This document shows, one piece after another, positions 25,890-35,290 of a stretch of 39,136 bases of DNA; within the stretch, counting starts at the first letter, position 1, and the number at the start of each line of letters is the position of its first letter. The notes below the pieces were generated by a model that made no database searches, had not been told where the DNA came from, and saw only the letters and a program-made list of their open reading frames with translations. Source of the DNA: Gammaproteobacteria bacterium (GTDB lineage Bacteria > Pseudomonadota > Gammaproteobacteria > JAADHQ01); the NCBI GenBank assembly GCA_011052215.1, contig DRJK01000049.1, forward strand, positions 1-39,136, given 5' to 3'. The translations under genes and the position numbers were made by a program.

Positions 25890-26543
25890 TTGATAAAAAT
25901 CATGACAGGGTTCCTGCTCGTTATACTATTTTCAGGCCTTTATCTCTATCTGGAGCAGTCCGGTTCAATTAATACCCTTTTTAACCAGCAATCATTACAG
26001 CAAATCATCAATGACTTCGGGCAGTGGGGGCCGATTCTGATTATTATTTTCATGAGTGGTGCCATTGTCATGAGCCCCTTACCCAGTGCCCCCATTGCAC
26101 TGGCATCAGGTGCCGCCTACGGACACGTCTGGGGAACAATATACATCCTGATCGGCGCAGAACTGGGTGCCATCATTGCCTTCAGCATGGCGCGTATGCT
26201 TGGGCATGATGTCATGAAAAGGCGATTTGGAGACAAGATAAAAATAAGGTGGCTGCAATCCGATAATCATTTGATGCTTGCAATCGGTATATCCAGGCTC
26301 ATACCGTTTATTTCATTTGACATTGTCAGTTATGCGGCCGGCCTGACCTCACTTGGTTACCTGCGTTTTGCCCTGGCGACGTTATTTGGCATTACCCCGG
26401 CGAGCTATTTGCTGGCACATTTTGGCAGTGAGATGGCAAACAGTGACTTGCCGAATATGATTGTTACGATATTACTGCTGGGAGGCATAACAGTCATCCC
26501 GTTACTCATCAGTCTCATTTTGTCAAGACGCAGAAACCGGTGA
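25890..26543 (+). CDS. TVP38/TMEM64 (DedA-like) membrane protein
   Basis: This protein of about 217 residues has four to five helices and the SNARE-associated/VTT-domain pattern: a re-entrant segment (GAIVMSPLPSAPIALASGAAYG), GAELGAIIAFSMARMLG, and SRLIPFISFDIVSYAAGLT. VTT proteins include undecaprenyl-phosphate and phospholipid transporters or scramblases. The start is uncertain: TTG 25890 with CAGGG upstream is used here, ATG 25902 would shorten it slightly, and ATG 25848 would overlap the ABC ATPase. It is the last gene of the tightly packed block. Confidence 0.8.
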   Translation: MIKIMTGFLLVILFSGLYLYLEQSGSINTLFNQQSLQQIINDFGQWGPILIIIFMSGAIVMSPLPSAPIALASGAAYGHVWGTIYILIGAELGAIIAFSMARMLGHDVMKRRFGDKIKIRWLQSDNHLMLAIGISRLIPFISFDIVSYAAGLTSLGYLRFALATLFGITPASYLLAHFGSEMANSDLPNMIVTILLLGGITVIPLLISLILSRRRNR

Positions 26544-26668
26544 TAAAGGCACAAGGTCGCTTGTTAAATCGAGGCCGATCTTCTCGCATTAGCCACAGCC
26601 TGCACTGATAATGTATGGATTCAAAGACCAATAGCGATTCTACCCATGGTGGGCACTATATATACTGC

Positions 26669-26703
26669 TATAATCAACGGAATTAACGGATACCTTGATT
26701 ATA
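26669..26703. promoter_or_regulatory. 9-bp inverted repeat upstream of the cytochrome c gene
   Basis: TATAATCAA (26669-26677) and TTGATTATA (26695-26703) are exact complements separated by 17 bases. The remaining 286-base gap (26544-26829) holds only a 16-codon mini-ORF. A binding site for a dimeric regulator is the simplest reading. Confidence 0.35.
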
Positions 26704-26756
26704 TACGCAGCTATATGCTTGCTGGTCGATATTGCTAACTGAATGGAGGAGGTTCA

Positions 26757-26807
26757 ATGAGTAGTAAATTAATCAGGGTTGCCCACAAAAAATGCCATGC
26801 CACTTAA
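26757..26807 (+). other. Possible 16-codon mini-ORF with a strong ribosome site
   Basis: GGAGGAGG (26745-26752) precedes ATG 26757 and a 16-residue frame that ends in KKCHAT before a stop, 22 bases upstream of the cytochrome c gene. The strong site argues for translation as a leader or small protein, but no homologue is known to me. Confidence 0.3.
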
Positions 26808-26829
26808 ATTTAAATGTTAAGGAAATGAT

Positions 26830-27387
26830 ATGAAAACTACAGTATTAACCCTCGGTACAGCAATGCTATTTACTATTGGTTCTATAGCTACTACCAGCTT
26901 CGCAAGCCCGGGACACAAACAGGCTGAAGAAAAATGTGGCCAGAGCGAACATGGAGAAAGTGGTCACGGGGGAGGGCACATGGGTCACATGAACGATGTA
27001 CTGCAAATGCTAAAACGTGACCTTGGTAATGAATACAATCACCCGGTGCCGGCAGCCAGCAAGGAACAACTGGCTATCGGGAAAAAAATATTTACCAAGT
27101 CATGTGTTGCCTGTCACGGTATGAGCGGCAAAGGAGATGGCCCGGCATCTGCTGCATTCAAGCAAAAACCGGCAGATTTCACTGACCCTGAACACTCAAA
27201 ATTCTATTCTGACCAGGGACGTATGCATATCATCAAAAAAGGCATCACAGGCACACCCATGTCAGGTTGGGAAGGCACGCTCGATGAAAAAGAGATACAG
27301 TCTGTACATGCCTATATTCGCTCACTAAGAATGCACGAAAAAAATGAAAAACATGGGCACGGTGAGCACGGTGAGCATTCTCATTAA
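26830..27387 (+). CDS. Secreted monohaem c-type cytochrome with His-rich ends
   Basis: This 185-residue protein has a signal peptide (residues 1-25) and one cytochrome c domain with haem motif CVACH (92-96) and a likely axial Met144 in GTPMSGW. Both flanks are His/Gly-rich: HGESGHGGGHMGHM before the domain and HGHGEHGEHSH at the end, which look like metal-binding tails. It follows the metal island with its own upstream region. It may carry electrons in the periplasm, possibly linked to metal oxidation state. Confidence 0.88.
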   Translation: MKTTVLTLGTAMLFTIGSIATTSFASPGHKQAEEKCGQSEHGESGHGGGHMGHMNDVLQMLKRDLGNEYNHPVPAASKEQLAIGKKIFTKSCVACHGMSGKGDGPASAAFKQKPADFTDPEHSKFYSDQGRMHIIKKGITGTPMSGWEGTLDEKEIQSVHAYIRSLRMHEKNEKHGHGEHGEHSH

Positions 27388-27453
27388 AAACGTTCATCCA
27401 TGATGGCGTTGCCGGGCTATATGACAGTTTACGTAGTGAATTAGGGATATTCA

Positions 27454-27468
27454 GAACTTAACAAGTTC
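27454..27468 (+). terminator. Short hairpin between the cytochrome c and SulP genes
   Basis: GAACTT (27454-27459) and AAGTTC (27463-27468) form a perfect 6-bp stem with a 3-base loop followed by TTTA. It may be a weak terminator for the cytochrome gene or an operator for the SulP gene; a TATAAT box at 27485-27490 lies just downstream without a clear -35. Confidence 0.3.
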
Positions 27469-27531
27469 TTTACATATGTAAGTGTATAATAATCTACTTA
27501 TTATTCAGCTTGATACTGTGGATTAGACAAT

Positions 27532-29304
27532 ATGAAATACCTGACGTATGAACGTTTCCTGAAATTATTCCCATTTTTAGTGTGGTTACCTGAAGTCAAA
27601 CCCAGAACATTGCGGGGTGACTTTATGGCCGGGTTGACAGGCGCTATAGTCGTCCTGCCCCAGGGCGTAGCCTTCGCCACCATTGCCGGCATGCCACCCG
27701 AATATGGCTTGTATGCAGGGATGGTGCCGGCGGTGATTGCGGCATTGTTCGGTTCATCCAGGCATCTGGTTTCGGGGCCGACCACTGCGGCATCCATTGT
27801 ATTATATTCGTCTTTGAGTATATATGCCGAACCCGGAACGGCTGACTATGTTCTGCTGGCATTGACCATGACGTTTATGGTCGGTGTTATTGAGTTAATA
27901 CTGGGGCTCGCACGTTTGGGGGCACTGGTTAATTTTATTTCACACTCAGTGATTATCGGGTTTACTGCCGGGGCCGCTATTCTGATTATCGCCAAGCAGT
28001 TCAAGAATTTCTTTGGTGTAGAGATCTCTCGTGGTGGTCATGTCCACGATATACTTATTCAGTTTTTTGGACAGATTTCGAATATAAATTATTATGTCCT
28101 GACGGTTTCAATGGCCACCTTGTTGTCCGGTATCGCAATCAAACGCTGGTATCCAAGGATACCTTACCTGATCGTCGCCATGCTGGTTGGAAGTCTGGCG
28201 GCCATTGTATTTAATATGATATGGGGGGTAGAAACCACTGCAATAGCGACGGTTGGCACTTTGCCCGATACCTTGCCACCATTATCATCACCGGATTTTT
28301 CCCTTGAAACCATCAAAAATCTTGCCCCGGCTACATTGGCCGTCACATTATTTGCATTGACAGAGGCCGTCTCCATCGGTCGTTCATTAGGTGCTCGTAG
28401 CGGGCAACGTATTGATGGTAATCAGGAGTTTATCGGCCAGGGTCTTTCAAATATTGCGGGTAGTTTCTTTTCCGGCTATGTCGCAACCGGGTCGTTCAAT
28501 CGTAGCGGCCTGAACTATCAGGCCGGTGCCAAAACACCACTGGCTGCGGTGTTCGCCGGGCTGCTCCTGGTTCTGGTGGTGTTGCTTGTGGCACCATTGG
28601 CCGCCTGGTTGCCGGATGCTGCGATGGCCGGCATCCTGTTTCTGGTTGCCTGGGGGCTGATCGACTTCAAGGAAATCTGCCATATCCTGAAGAGCAGTCG
28701 TCGCGAGACGGCAATTATGGCTGTAACCTTTCTGGGTGCCTTGTTTCTGGAGCTGGAATTTGCCATTTTTGCAGGTGTATTATTGTCACTGGTTATCTAT
28801 CTGGATCGTGTATCGAAGCCACGCATTGTCACCCGCGCCCCGGATCCGCGTTTACCGAAACATGCTTTTTCAAGTGCCACTGATCTGACGCAATGTCCGC
28901 AATTACGTTTTTTGCGCATCGATGGCTCCTTGTTCTTTGGTTCGGTCAATCATGTCGAAGAAACCTTCGACATGATTGAAGCCAAATACCCTGAGCAGAA
29001 ACACCTGGCTATCATTACAAAGGGAATCAACTTTACTGATCTGACCGGTGGTGATGCACTGGTCAAGGAAGCAGAGCGACGCCGGGCCCGTGGCGGTGAT
29101 CTCTATCTGGTCGACGTAAAAAAAGGTCTTTGGGACTCGCTTGAGAAGAGTGGAAGTATTGATGGCATTGGTGCAAGAAATATCATCCAGACCAAAACCG
29201 CGGCCATCACTGCCATTTTTCAAAAACTGGATAAAAATATTTGCCGCACCTGTACGGCACGAATATTCCGTGAATGTGCCTCTATCAAAAAAGAGGAGAA
29301 ATGA
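27532..29304 (+). CDS. SulP-family (SLC26) inorganic anion transporter with STAS domain
   Basis: This 590-residue inner-membrane transporter moves sulfate, bicarbonate or related anions. The N-terminal region has the SulP entry motif (LRGDFMAGLTGAIVVLPQGVAFA) and MPPEYGLYAGMVPA, followed by about 12 helices. A C-terminal STAS domain runs from roughly residue 450 to 560 (QLRFLRIDGSLFFGSVNHVEE). The tail carries extra Cys (NICRTCTARIFREC), which is unusual for the family. It is followed 17 bases later by a response regulator gene, so the two may be co-transcribed. Confidence 0.9.
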   Translation: MKYLTYERFLKLFPFLVWLPEVKPRTLRGDFMAGLTGAIVVLPQGVAFATIAGMPPEYGLYAGMVPAVIAALFGSSRHLVSGPTTAASIVLYSSLSIYAEPGTADYVLLALTMTFMVGVIELILGLARLGALVNFISHSVIIGFTAGAAILIIAKQFKNFFGVEISRGGHVHDILIQFFGQISNINYYVLTVSMATLLSGIAIKRWYPRIPYLIVAMLVGSLAAIVFNMIWGVETTAIATVGTLPDTLPPLSSPDFSLETIKNLAPATLAVTLFALTEAVSIGRSLGARSGQRIDGNQEFIGQGLSNIAGSFFSGYVATGSFNRSGLNYQAGAKTPLAAVFAGLLLVLVVLLVAPLAAWLPDAAMAGILFLVAWGLIDFKEICHILKSSRRETAIMAVTFLGALFLELEFAIFAGVLLSLVIYLDRVSKPRIVTRAPDPRLPKHAFSSATDLTQCPQLRFLRIDGSLFFGSVNHVEETFDMIEAKYPEQKHLAIITKGINFTDLTGGDALVKEAERRRARGGDLYLVDVKKGLWDSLEKSGSIDGIGARNIIQTKTAAITAIFQKLDKNICRTCTARIFRECASIKKEEK

Positions 29305-29321
29305 GTTAGACTGAGGCTACC

Positions 29322-30008
29322 ATGTATATTCTAGTGATCGAAGACAATCCTGATCTGGTAGCCAATCTTTATGATTTTCTTGAACCACGGGCATATGTAG
29401 TTGATGCAGCCTACGATGCGCGCAGCGGGTTACGTTTTGCCCGCGAAAATGATTACGATGTGATCATACTGGATCTGATGCTACCGGACATGGATGGCGT
29501 GGAAGTCTGTAAACGGTTGCGAGATGAAGGCAGCAACACACTTGTGCTTATGTTGACTGCACGTGACACATTGAATGACAAGCTGGAAGGCTTTGCCAGC
29601 GGTGCAGATGACTATCTGGTCAAGCCCTTTGCGATGCAGGAACTGGACGTACGATTGAAGGCGCTGGTACGACGAATGCGCGGTGAACAGTCGAGGGAAT
29701 TACTCAGGGTGGCTGATCTTAAGTTCGATCCTGCTACCTTGAACGTGGAACGAGGCGGAAAATCTATCTCACTACCACCGATTCCACTTAAAATTCTGGC
29801 CATGTTAATTCGTCAATCCCCGCGCGTGGTTCCACGAAGGGAGATTGAACGACGTATCTGGGGAAATGTTCGCCCGGACAGTGATGCATTACGGGCCCAT
29901 ATGTCTGTTCTGCGTACAGCTATCGACAGACCTTTTACCAAACACCTGCTAAGAACTGTTCATCGAATTGGTTATCAACTAGCCGCACCCGATGAGATTC
30001 AAGACTAG
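29322..30008 (+). CDS. OmpR-family response regulator
   Basis: This 228-residue regulator has a receiver domain with acidic Glu7/Asp8, phospho-acceptor Asp51 (VIILDLMLPD) and Lys101 (LVKPF). It is followed by an OmpR winged helix (residues about 130-225) with the terminal HRIGYQL motif. Its 3' end overlaps the histidine kinase start by 17 bases, so the pair is translationally coupled. Targets are unknown; the flanking anion transporters are natural candidates. Confidence 0.92.
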   Translation: MYILVIEDNPDLVANLYDFLEPRAYVVDAAYDARSGLRFARENDYDVIILDLMLPDMDGVEVCKRLRDEGSNTLVLMLTARDTLNDKLEGFASGADDYLVKPFAMQELDVRLKALVRRMRGEQSRELLRVADLKFDPATLNVERGGKSISLPPIPLKILAMLIRQSPRVVPRREIERRIWGNVRPDSDALRAHMSVLRTAIDRPFTKHLLRTVHRIGYQLAAPDEIQD

Positions 30009-31257
30009 CCTTCGCTATCGCGTTACCCTGGCCTTTGCACTGTTGGGCCTGTTGGTGAGCCTGGGGCTGGCTGGTAGTCTTTATGTGCTCACCATTAACA
30101 TGGAAGAGCGCCATGTCACTGAAACACTGTCTGCAGAGCTTGAAGATTATATTGCCCGTTTTGAGTCAAACCATAACGCACTGCCACCCGCCAGCACAAC
30201 AATTCGCACCTATGTCATTCAACCCGGAGCAATTAATATACCTGAGGAACTGCAAGATCTTGACATCGGTCTGCACAAGATAACCCTGGAGGGTAAAGAT
30301 TACTATGCAGAGGTGAAGGTCAGCAACGAACGGCATTTTGTTGTGCTCTATAACGACAAGCAGATTCGTCATCGGGAAAATCAATTCAAGCTCTTTCTCG
30401 GTATCGGCATCCTGACAATGGTATTGTTATCAGCTGTTCTCGGTTTCTGGTTGGCGGGGCGTGTTATCTCACCGGTAAGGGAACTGGCAATACGCGTTGC
30501 CGGTCTCCGGCCTGAAGATCATCCCACACCACTGGCCGTTGACTTTCCACATGACGAAGTGGGTATGTTGGCGCATAATTTTGATGCCTACCTGCAACGA
30601 TTGTGTGCTTTTATAGAGCGTGAACAGGCATTCACGGCCGACGTCAGTCATGAATTACGTACTCCGCTGGCGGTAATTGAAGGTGCAACAGAGGTCTTAC
30701 TTGAAGACCAGGGCCTGGATGCAACCCGTCGCACCAGGGTAGAGCGCATCGCACGGTCTGCACGTGAGATGTCTCAACTGGTTTCGGCCCTGTTGTTACT
30801 GGCTCGGGAAGAGCAGAATCCGACGGTGGAATCAAGTTGTGCCGTAGCCGAGGCGCTGCAACATGTCGTGGATGGGCACCAGCATTTATTACGTCATAAG
30901 CCAGTGAAAATAAAGCTGGATATTCATGCGAAAACTATCCTGCCGGTAGAATGCACCTTGTTACGTGTCGTGCTTGCCAACCTTATCCGTAATGCCATTT
31001 ATTTTACTGAACAAGGGCATGTGTCTGTATCCCTGGACGAGGAGGGTATATCTGTAATGGATACCGGAATCGGTATTCCAAAAGAGCACATACAGCGGGT
31101 ATTCGATCGCTATTACAAAGGGTTAACTGGAAGCGAAGGTATCGGCTTGTCTCTTGTGAAGCGTATTTGCCAACGCTACAACTGGAATATTGACCTGGAT
31201 AGTCGGGAAGATACCGGCACAGTAATCAGGTTGTCATTTATGCCTGCAACGACATAA
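29992..31257 (+). CDS. Membrane sensor histidine kinase
   Basis: This 421-residue kinase partners the OmpR-type regulator. Two membrane helices (about 10-35 and 133-155) flank a periplasmic sensor domain of roughly 100 residues. A HAMP-like linker follows, then the H-box FTADVSHELRTPLAVIEG with phospho-His220, and the ATPase domain with NLIRNA, DTGIGIP and EGIGLSLVKRI. The sensor domain has no recognisable ligand motif. Its position between a SulP and an SLC13 transporter suggests that it senses an anion, pH or redox condition. Confidence 0.9.
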   Translation: MRFKTSLRYRVTLAFALLGLLVSLGLAGSLYVLTINMEERHVTETLSAELEDYIARFESNHNALPPASTTIRTYVIQPGAINIPEELQDLDIGLHKITLEGKDYYAEVKVSNERHFVVLYNDKQIRHRENQFKLFLGIGILTMVLLSAVLGFWLAGRVISPVRELAIRVAGLRPEDHPTPLAVDFPHDEVGMLAHNFDAYLQRLCAFIEREQAFTADVSHELRTPLAVIEGATEVLLEDQGLDATRRTRVERIARSAREMSQLVSALLLLAREEQNPTVESSCAVAEALQHVVDGHQHLLRHKPVKIKLDIHAKTILPVECTLLRVVLANLIRNAIYFTEQGHVSVSLDEEGISVMDTGIGIPKEHIQRVFDRYYKGLTGSEGIGLSLVKRICQRYNWNIDLDSREDTGTVIRLSFMPATT

Positions 31258-31441
31258 AGCCGGGTGGCAATAGATAAAGGCACAGAATAATGTCAAATCG
31301 TCACTTCCAGGGCCTTCGTCATGACTCCCATTTTGTGAGTAGTAATTGATAAAACCTGTAAAACCATTACTATATGACCATTCATTTACAAAACCTTTGC
31401 ATATTCTTAACCTTTTCTTAACATTTATGCGGTTACCATAA

Positions 31442-31604
31442 CGCAATCGCTCATCCCCGTTTTTATGGGGCATATTGCGGAATCCAGTTGCCAACTGGTG
31501 TAATACCCTGGTGTACGCGTGGAGCCCCCACACGAGGCCCCTAAATCAAAATGTGTACCTTAGATAGTCAGGTGCGCTTTCTCCATAACAGGGGATGAGC
31601 GCAC
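31442..31604 (+). promoter_or_regulatory. Structured leader candidate before the SLC13 permease
   Basis: The 505-base gap between kinase and permease contains several complementary segments. CGCAAT (31442-31447) pairs with ATTGCG (31474-31479) with inner CCCC/GGGG. CCAGTTG (31484-31490) pairs with CAACTGG (31492-31498). GTGCGCT (31572-31578) pairs with AGCGCAC (31598-31604). An 11-base segment at 31448-31458 is the exact complement of 31591-31601 and would compete with the first and last hairpins. This resembles an RNA switch, but I recognise no known class. Confidence 0.4.
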
Positions 31605-31762
31605 AAATCAGTACGCAGGCCATTTTATTTAAATACATTAAAGGAGTGGGATTTGAGATATCGGATTTCCTGGATCGCACGTTTTATAATGAAACGCGAA
31701 ATTGTCATCTCCAGTGTCCTGAATTTGGTTAAATCAGCCAACCTGGAAAAGGAAAAAAGGGC

Positions 31763-33748
31763 ATGATCACATTAGCCGACGAAGAGCGCGTAGTCGTGCA
31801 AACAAAAGGCCTGAACCGCAAGCAATGGATCGCTGCAGTGATATTTACAGCCATGGCCTTCTACATGTCAACAATTGTGCCAGGTATTGAGATCGCATGG
31901 GTGACTGCCATCCTGCTGTTTACCATCTATCTATTTGCCTTCGAAGTGGTAGGCGTGGATGTGGCGGCGATTACGGTTATGGTATTGCTGGGGCTTACGA
32001 ACCTGTTGGCACCTTTCATGGGACTGGAGCAGGGTCTGGTCGATACACAACATTTATTTGACGGCTTTTCCTCCAATGCAGTCATTTCCATCATCGCGGT
32101 GATGATCATCGGTTCCGGTCTGGATAAAACCGGCATCATGAGCAAGGTAGCGGCCTTTATTCTGAAGACCGGCGGTACCAGTGAGGCACGCATCATCCCT
32201 ATCATCTCCAGTACAGTCGGTGTCATCTCCTCGTTTATGCAGAATGTCGGCGCCGCTGCCTTGTTCTTGCCCGTGGTCTCGCGCATTTCCGCCCGCTCCG
32301 GGCTACCGATGTCACGCTTGTTGATGCCCATGGGCTTTTGCGCCATCCTCGGTGGAACCATGACGATGGTAGGGTCGAGCCCGTTAATTCTGCTCAACGA
32401 TCTGATCCTGACTTCCAACATGGCCCTGCCGGCGAATCAGCAAATGCAGACCTGGTCACTGTTTTCCGTCACGCCGGTGGGCCTGGCGCTGGTGACCACC
32501 GGTATCATCTACTTTGTTCTCGCAGGCCGCTTCGTTTTACCTTCGGCTATCAAGAAGACCGGAACCACCAGCAGTAACACGATGACTTATTTTCAGGATG
32601 TATATGGCCTGAACTACGACCTTTTCGAGGTAGTGGTACCCGATGGCAGCCCTCTTGTAGGCAAGCAGGTCGATGACGTGGAGCACCAGCATCGTATCCG
32701 GATTATTGCCGCGCTGCGGGGCAGCGATGATCTTCGTGTTGGTCCCGGTAGCCTGGCTCGTGATGTTGGCATTGAGGTCGGTACGGTACTGGGCATAATG
32801 TCTGCGCCAAAAAATCTGAAGGCCTTTGTTGAACGCTATGACCTGGAACAACACAAGGGCATCGAAACATTCACCGAGGTGCTGGCCTCTACCAAGGCCG
32901 GTATTGGTGAAATCGTCATACCACCCGGTTCCGGCCTCATTGGCAAGAGCGCACGCGATGTCTGGATGCGCAAGGTTTATGGTATTGCCATGGTCGCACT
33001 GCATCGAGACGGCGAGACCCTGCGTGAGGGAGATGGTATCCGCGACCTGCCGCTACAGGCCGGTGATACTCTGGTTGTACACACCACCTGGGATGCATTG
33101 GCGCGACTGGAAAAAGACCGCAACTTTGTGGTGGTGACCACCGAGTATCCGCATGAAGAGCTGCGTCCGCAAAAAATCGGTTATGCGCTGTTTTTTTTCG
33201 TCACTGCTTTGGGGCTGGTTCTTTTTACCGACCTGCGCCTGTCGGTGGCACTGCTCACGGGTGCCATTGGCATGGTGCTCTCAGGCGTACTCAGTATCGA
33301 AGAGGCCTACGAGGCAGTAAGCTGGAAAACAGTATTTCTGCTGGCTTCATTGATTCCCCTCGGGCTGGCTGTCGAGACTACCGGCACCGCCAAGTGGATA
33401 GCAGAGCAAGTCCTTGATGTAGTGGGGCACATGCCGATCTGGGTGATCCAGTTGGCAGTGGCAGTATTATCAACCTTTTTTACTTTGGTCATGTCCAATG
33501 TGGGTGCCACAGTGCTGCTGGTGCCGCTGGCCGTGAATATCGCTATCGGAGCAGGTGCCGATCCTGCCGTATTTGCACTGACTGTGGCCATCGCCACATC
33601 CAATTCCTTCCTGATTCCCACCCATCAGGTGAATGCATTGATTATGGGACCGGGGGGTTACCGGGTACCGGACTTCATACGTGCCGGCAGTGTGATGACC
33701 ATTCTTTTCCTGATAGTGATGATGCTGATGATGAGCCTGGTTTTCTGA
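31763..33748 (+). CDS. SLC13/DASS-type permease with two TrkA_C domains
   Basis: This 661-residue inner-membrane transporter resembles the divalent anion:Na+ symporter (DASS/CitM-like) superfamily with a central cytosolic insert. Helices fill residues 20-260 and 465-660. The insert (about 285-460) contains two TrkA_C-type regulatory modules, ending in VVPDGSPLVGK and IPPGSGLIGKSARDVWM. MQNVGAAALFLPV and SNVGATVLLVPL are the two inverted substrate-site repeats. Sulfate or another oxyanion is likely. It has its own long upstream region with candidate RNA structure. Confidence 0.88.
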   Translation: MITLADEERVVVQTKGLNRKQWIAAVIFTAMAFYMSTIVPGIEIAWVTAILLFTIYLFAFEVVGVDVAAITVMVLLGLTNLLAPFMGLEQGLVDTQHLFDGFSSNAVISIIAVMIIGSGLDKTGIMSKVAAFILKTGGTSEARIIPIISSTVGVISSFMQNVGAAALFLPVVSRISARSGLPMSRLLMPMGFCAILGGTMTMVGSSPLILLNDLILTSNMALPANQQMQTWSLFSVTPVGLALVTTGIIYFVLAGRFVLPSAIKKTGTTSSNTMTYFQDVYGLNYDLFEVVVPDGSPLVGKQVDDVEHQHRIRIIAALRGSDDLRVGPGSLARDVGIEVGTVLGIMSAPKNLKAFVERYDLEQHKGIETFTEVLASTKAGIGEIVIPPGSGLIGKSARDVWMRKVYGIAMVALHRDGETLREGDGIRDLPLQAGDTLVVHTTWDALARLEKDRNFVVVTTEYPHEELRPQKIGYALFFFVTALGLVLFTDLRLSVALLTGAIGMVLSGVLSIEEAYEAVSWKTVFLLASLIPLGLAVETTGTAKWIAEQVLDVVGHMPIWVIQLAVAVLSTFFTLVMSNVGATVLLVPLAVNIAIGAGADPAVFALTVAIATSNSFLIPTHQVNALIMGPGGYRVPDFIRAGSVMTILFLIVMMLMMSLVF

Positions 33749-33877
33749 GGTGATGGCTAACAACCAAATATGGACTTGGTACTGGTAATCTGGATCAGTT
33801 ATTTATCCCTTGTTTGAAAATAACACGTTAATTATCCCAAAGTAATAGTGTGGCCAGACGACTGATCGGAACGAATG

Positions 33878-34570
33878 TTAAAAAGTCATGATGGCATCAC
33901 TTTGTTCAACAACATGAGTTATACGTGAACCATCCCAGTGATAAACCAGATGTGCGCCTTGTGCCGGACGTGACACGGCAGGGGGGCGAAGGGCCGCGAT
34001 GCAACTACCACCTGGATGACGGACGCTTTTAAATACAATTCCAAATGCATCCGGATCTGCTCCGAGCAGCCAGCGTGTAAATGCCTGACTGGCACTGTAA
34101 TCATCAGGGTCATGCAAGTGATTATATTCGGGTACACGAATGTCATAACAAGGTTTGAGTATCTTGCCTATCCAGGATCGCATGTGAAAATCCTGGGCGC
34201 GAACCCCCCGTTCTTTGGCGTAGCGTTGTTTATGAAAAACCGTTTCATAGATCGCGGTATCCTGTTTCTGCGCACCATAATAAATCCCAAACAGACCGTT
34301 AGAAAAACGTGTCGGATTACGGTTATGTGAAAATGCACCCATGACAACACTGGCATTAGGGCCATTGATCATATCTCCTGTACGAATCCAGTGTAGCTGG
34401 CCGGTGGATTGTAGTAATCGCGGGTTAACCCGTGCCTGCAATGCCCAAAGCGCACGTTTTTGGTGTTCGCTAAGGTCGGTGCGTTCAAACAGATCGATCA
34501 TTGGGGATTGTGTCGGGATTATTCGGTATTGATGTTTCCAGCGTGGTGTTCGTTTGGGTGGCAGACTCAC
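33878..34570 (-). CDS. RES-domain toxin
   Basis: This 230-residue protein is the toxin of a RES-Xre type II module. RES toxins degrade NAD+ and arrest growth. The RES core is visible as RFSNGLFGIYYGAQKQDTAIYETVFHK, with the conserved Arg, Tyr and Glu. The GTG start overlaps the stop of the upstream antitoxin gene (TGA/GTG), as usual for this pair. It is 230 residues, within the family range, and appears intact. Confidence 0.85.
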   Translation of the reverse strand: MSLPPKRTPRWKHQYRIIPTQSPMIDLFERTDLSEHQKRALWALQARVNPRLLQSTGQLHWIRTGDMINGPNASVVMGAFSHNRNPTRFSNGLFGIYYGAQKQDTAIYETVFHKQRYAKERGVRAQDFHMRSWIGKILKPCYDIRVPEYNHLHDPDDYSASQAFTRWLLGADPDAFGIVFKSVRHPGGSCIAALRPPAVSRPAQGAHLVYHWDGSRITHVVEQSDAIMTF

Positions 34571-35025
34571 ATACCACCTCGTTCTGCATTCACATATTCA
34601 TGGATATCGGATAGTGCTTTTAGTTGACCACTCAGCATGTACTGAAGTGGTGAACCAAGTCCCCAGGGGCGATACAAGGCATCTGCCGGTAGATTACTTT
34701 CATTACGTAACCAGTCAGTATGACTGTCGGCCGAGTACAGGATATTCAGCATGGCATAAATACCAGTCAGATAGGCCAGGCGATCCAGTTCATCATCGCC
34801 AAGGCTGTGACAGGCGGCGGGATTGCCTTTTCTCAGTTCATAGAACCGTGACCGGCTAGGATTACCAAGCAGAATACGTGCTTCATCGTTATTGATACCC
34901 CATTCCCTGGCGATGGCAAAAAAGCCGGTGATACCCGCTTCTGCCAATTCATCGCGGGTAAGGTTATCAGCACCTGCCTGTATCTGTAGGTCTTCATCAA
35001 TGGTGTCGGCAGTACGGGCAAACAT
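34567..35025 (-). CDS. Xre/MbcA/ParS-type antitoxin
   Basis: This 152-residue protein is the antitoxin partner of the RES toxin. It contains an Xre-like helix-turn-helix region (ITGFFAIAREWGINNDEARILLG) and the C-terminal DUF2384/toxin-binding region (PLQYMLSGQLKALSDIHEYV), which inserts into the toxin active site. An AAGGAG site precedes the start. The operator is likely the inverted repeats at 35044-35075, giving autoregulation of the pair. Confidence 0.82.
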   Translation of the reverse strand: MFARTADTIDEDLQIQAGADNLTRDELAEAGITGFFAIAREWGINNDEARILLGNPSRSRFYELRKGNPAACHSLGDDELDRLAYLTGIYAMLNILYSADSHTDWLRNESNLPADALYRPWGLGSPLQYMLSGQLKALSDIHEYVNAERGGM

Positions 35026-35043
35026 GATAAACTCCTTATTTGT

Positions 35044-35075
35044 ACTATATTTACAGTATAGTCCATAACTGGACT
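35044..35075 (-). promoter_or_regulatory. Overlapping inverted repeats upstream of the Xre/RES operon
   Basis: ACTATA (35044-35049) and TATAGT (35057-35062) form one dyad, and AGTCC (35060-35064) with GGACT (35071-35075) a second that overlaps it. They sit just upstream of the antitoxin start, where a toxin-antitoxin complex usually binds. The rest of the 265-base gap up to 35290 holds no supported gene. Confidence 0.5.
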
Positions 35076-35290
35076 TTTAACCATAGCGGATACTATTGCC
35101 TGTATAAACAATCGCCCGGGTATATGGAGAGCTATGTTATACGAGTGACGAGGACGTCTGGGGCAATAATAAATGTCGCCGATATGGGCAGGGTGAACAC
35201 AATCTTTATCTAATACGGCGACACTATCATTCCTTAGATTCACAGAACAACGCGCATATCAGAAAACATTGGAGAATCCAAATATTACAG

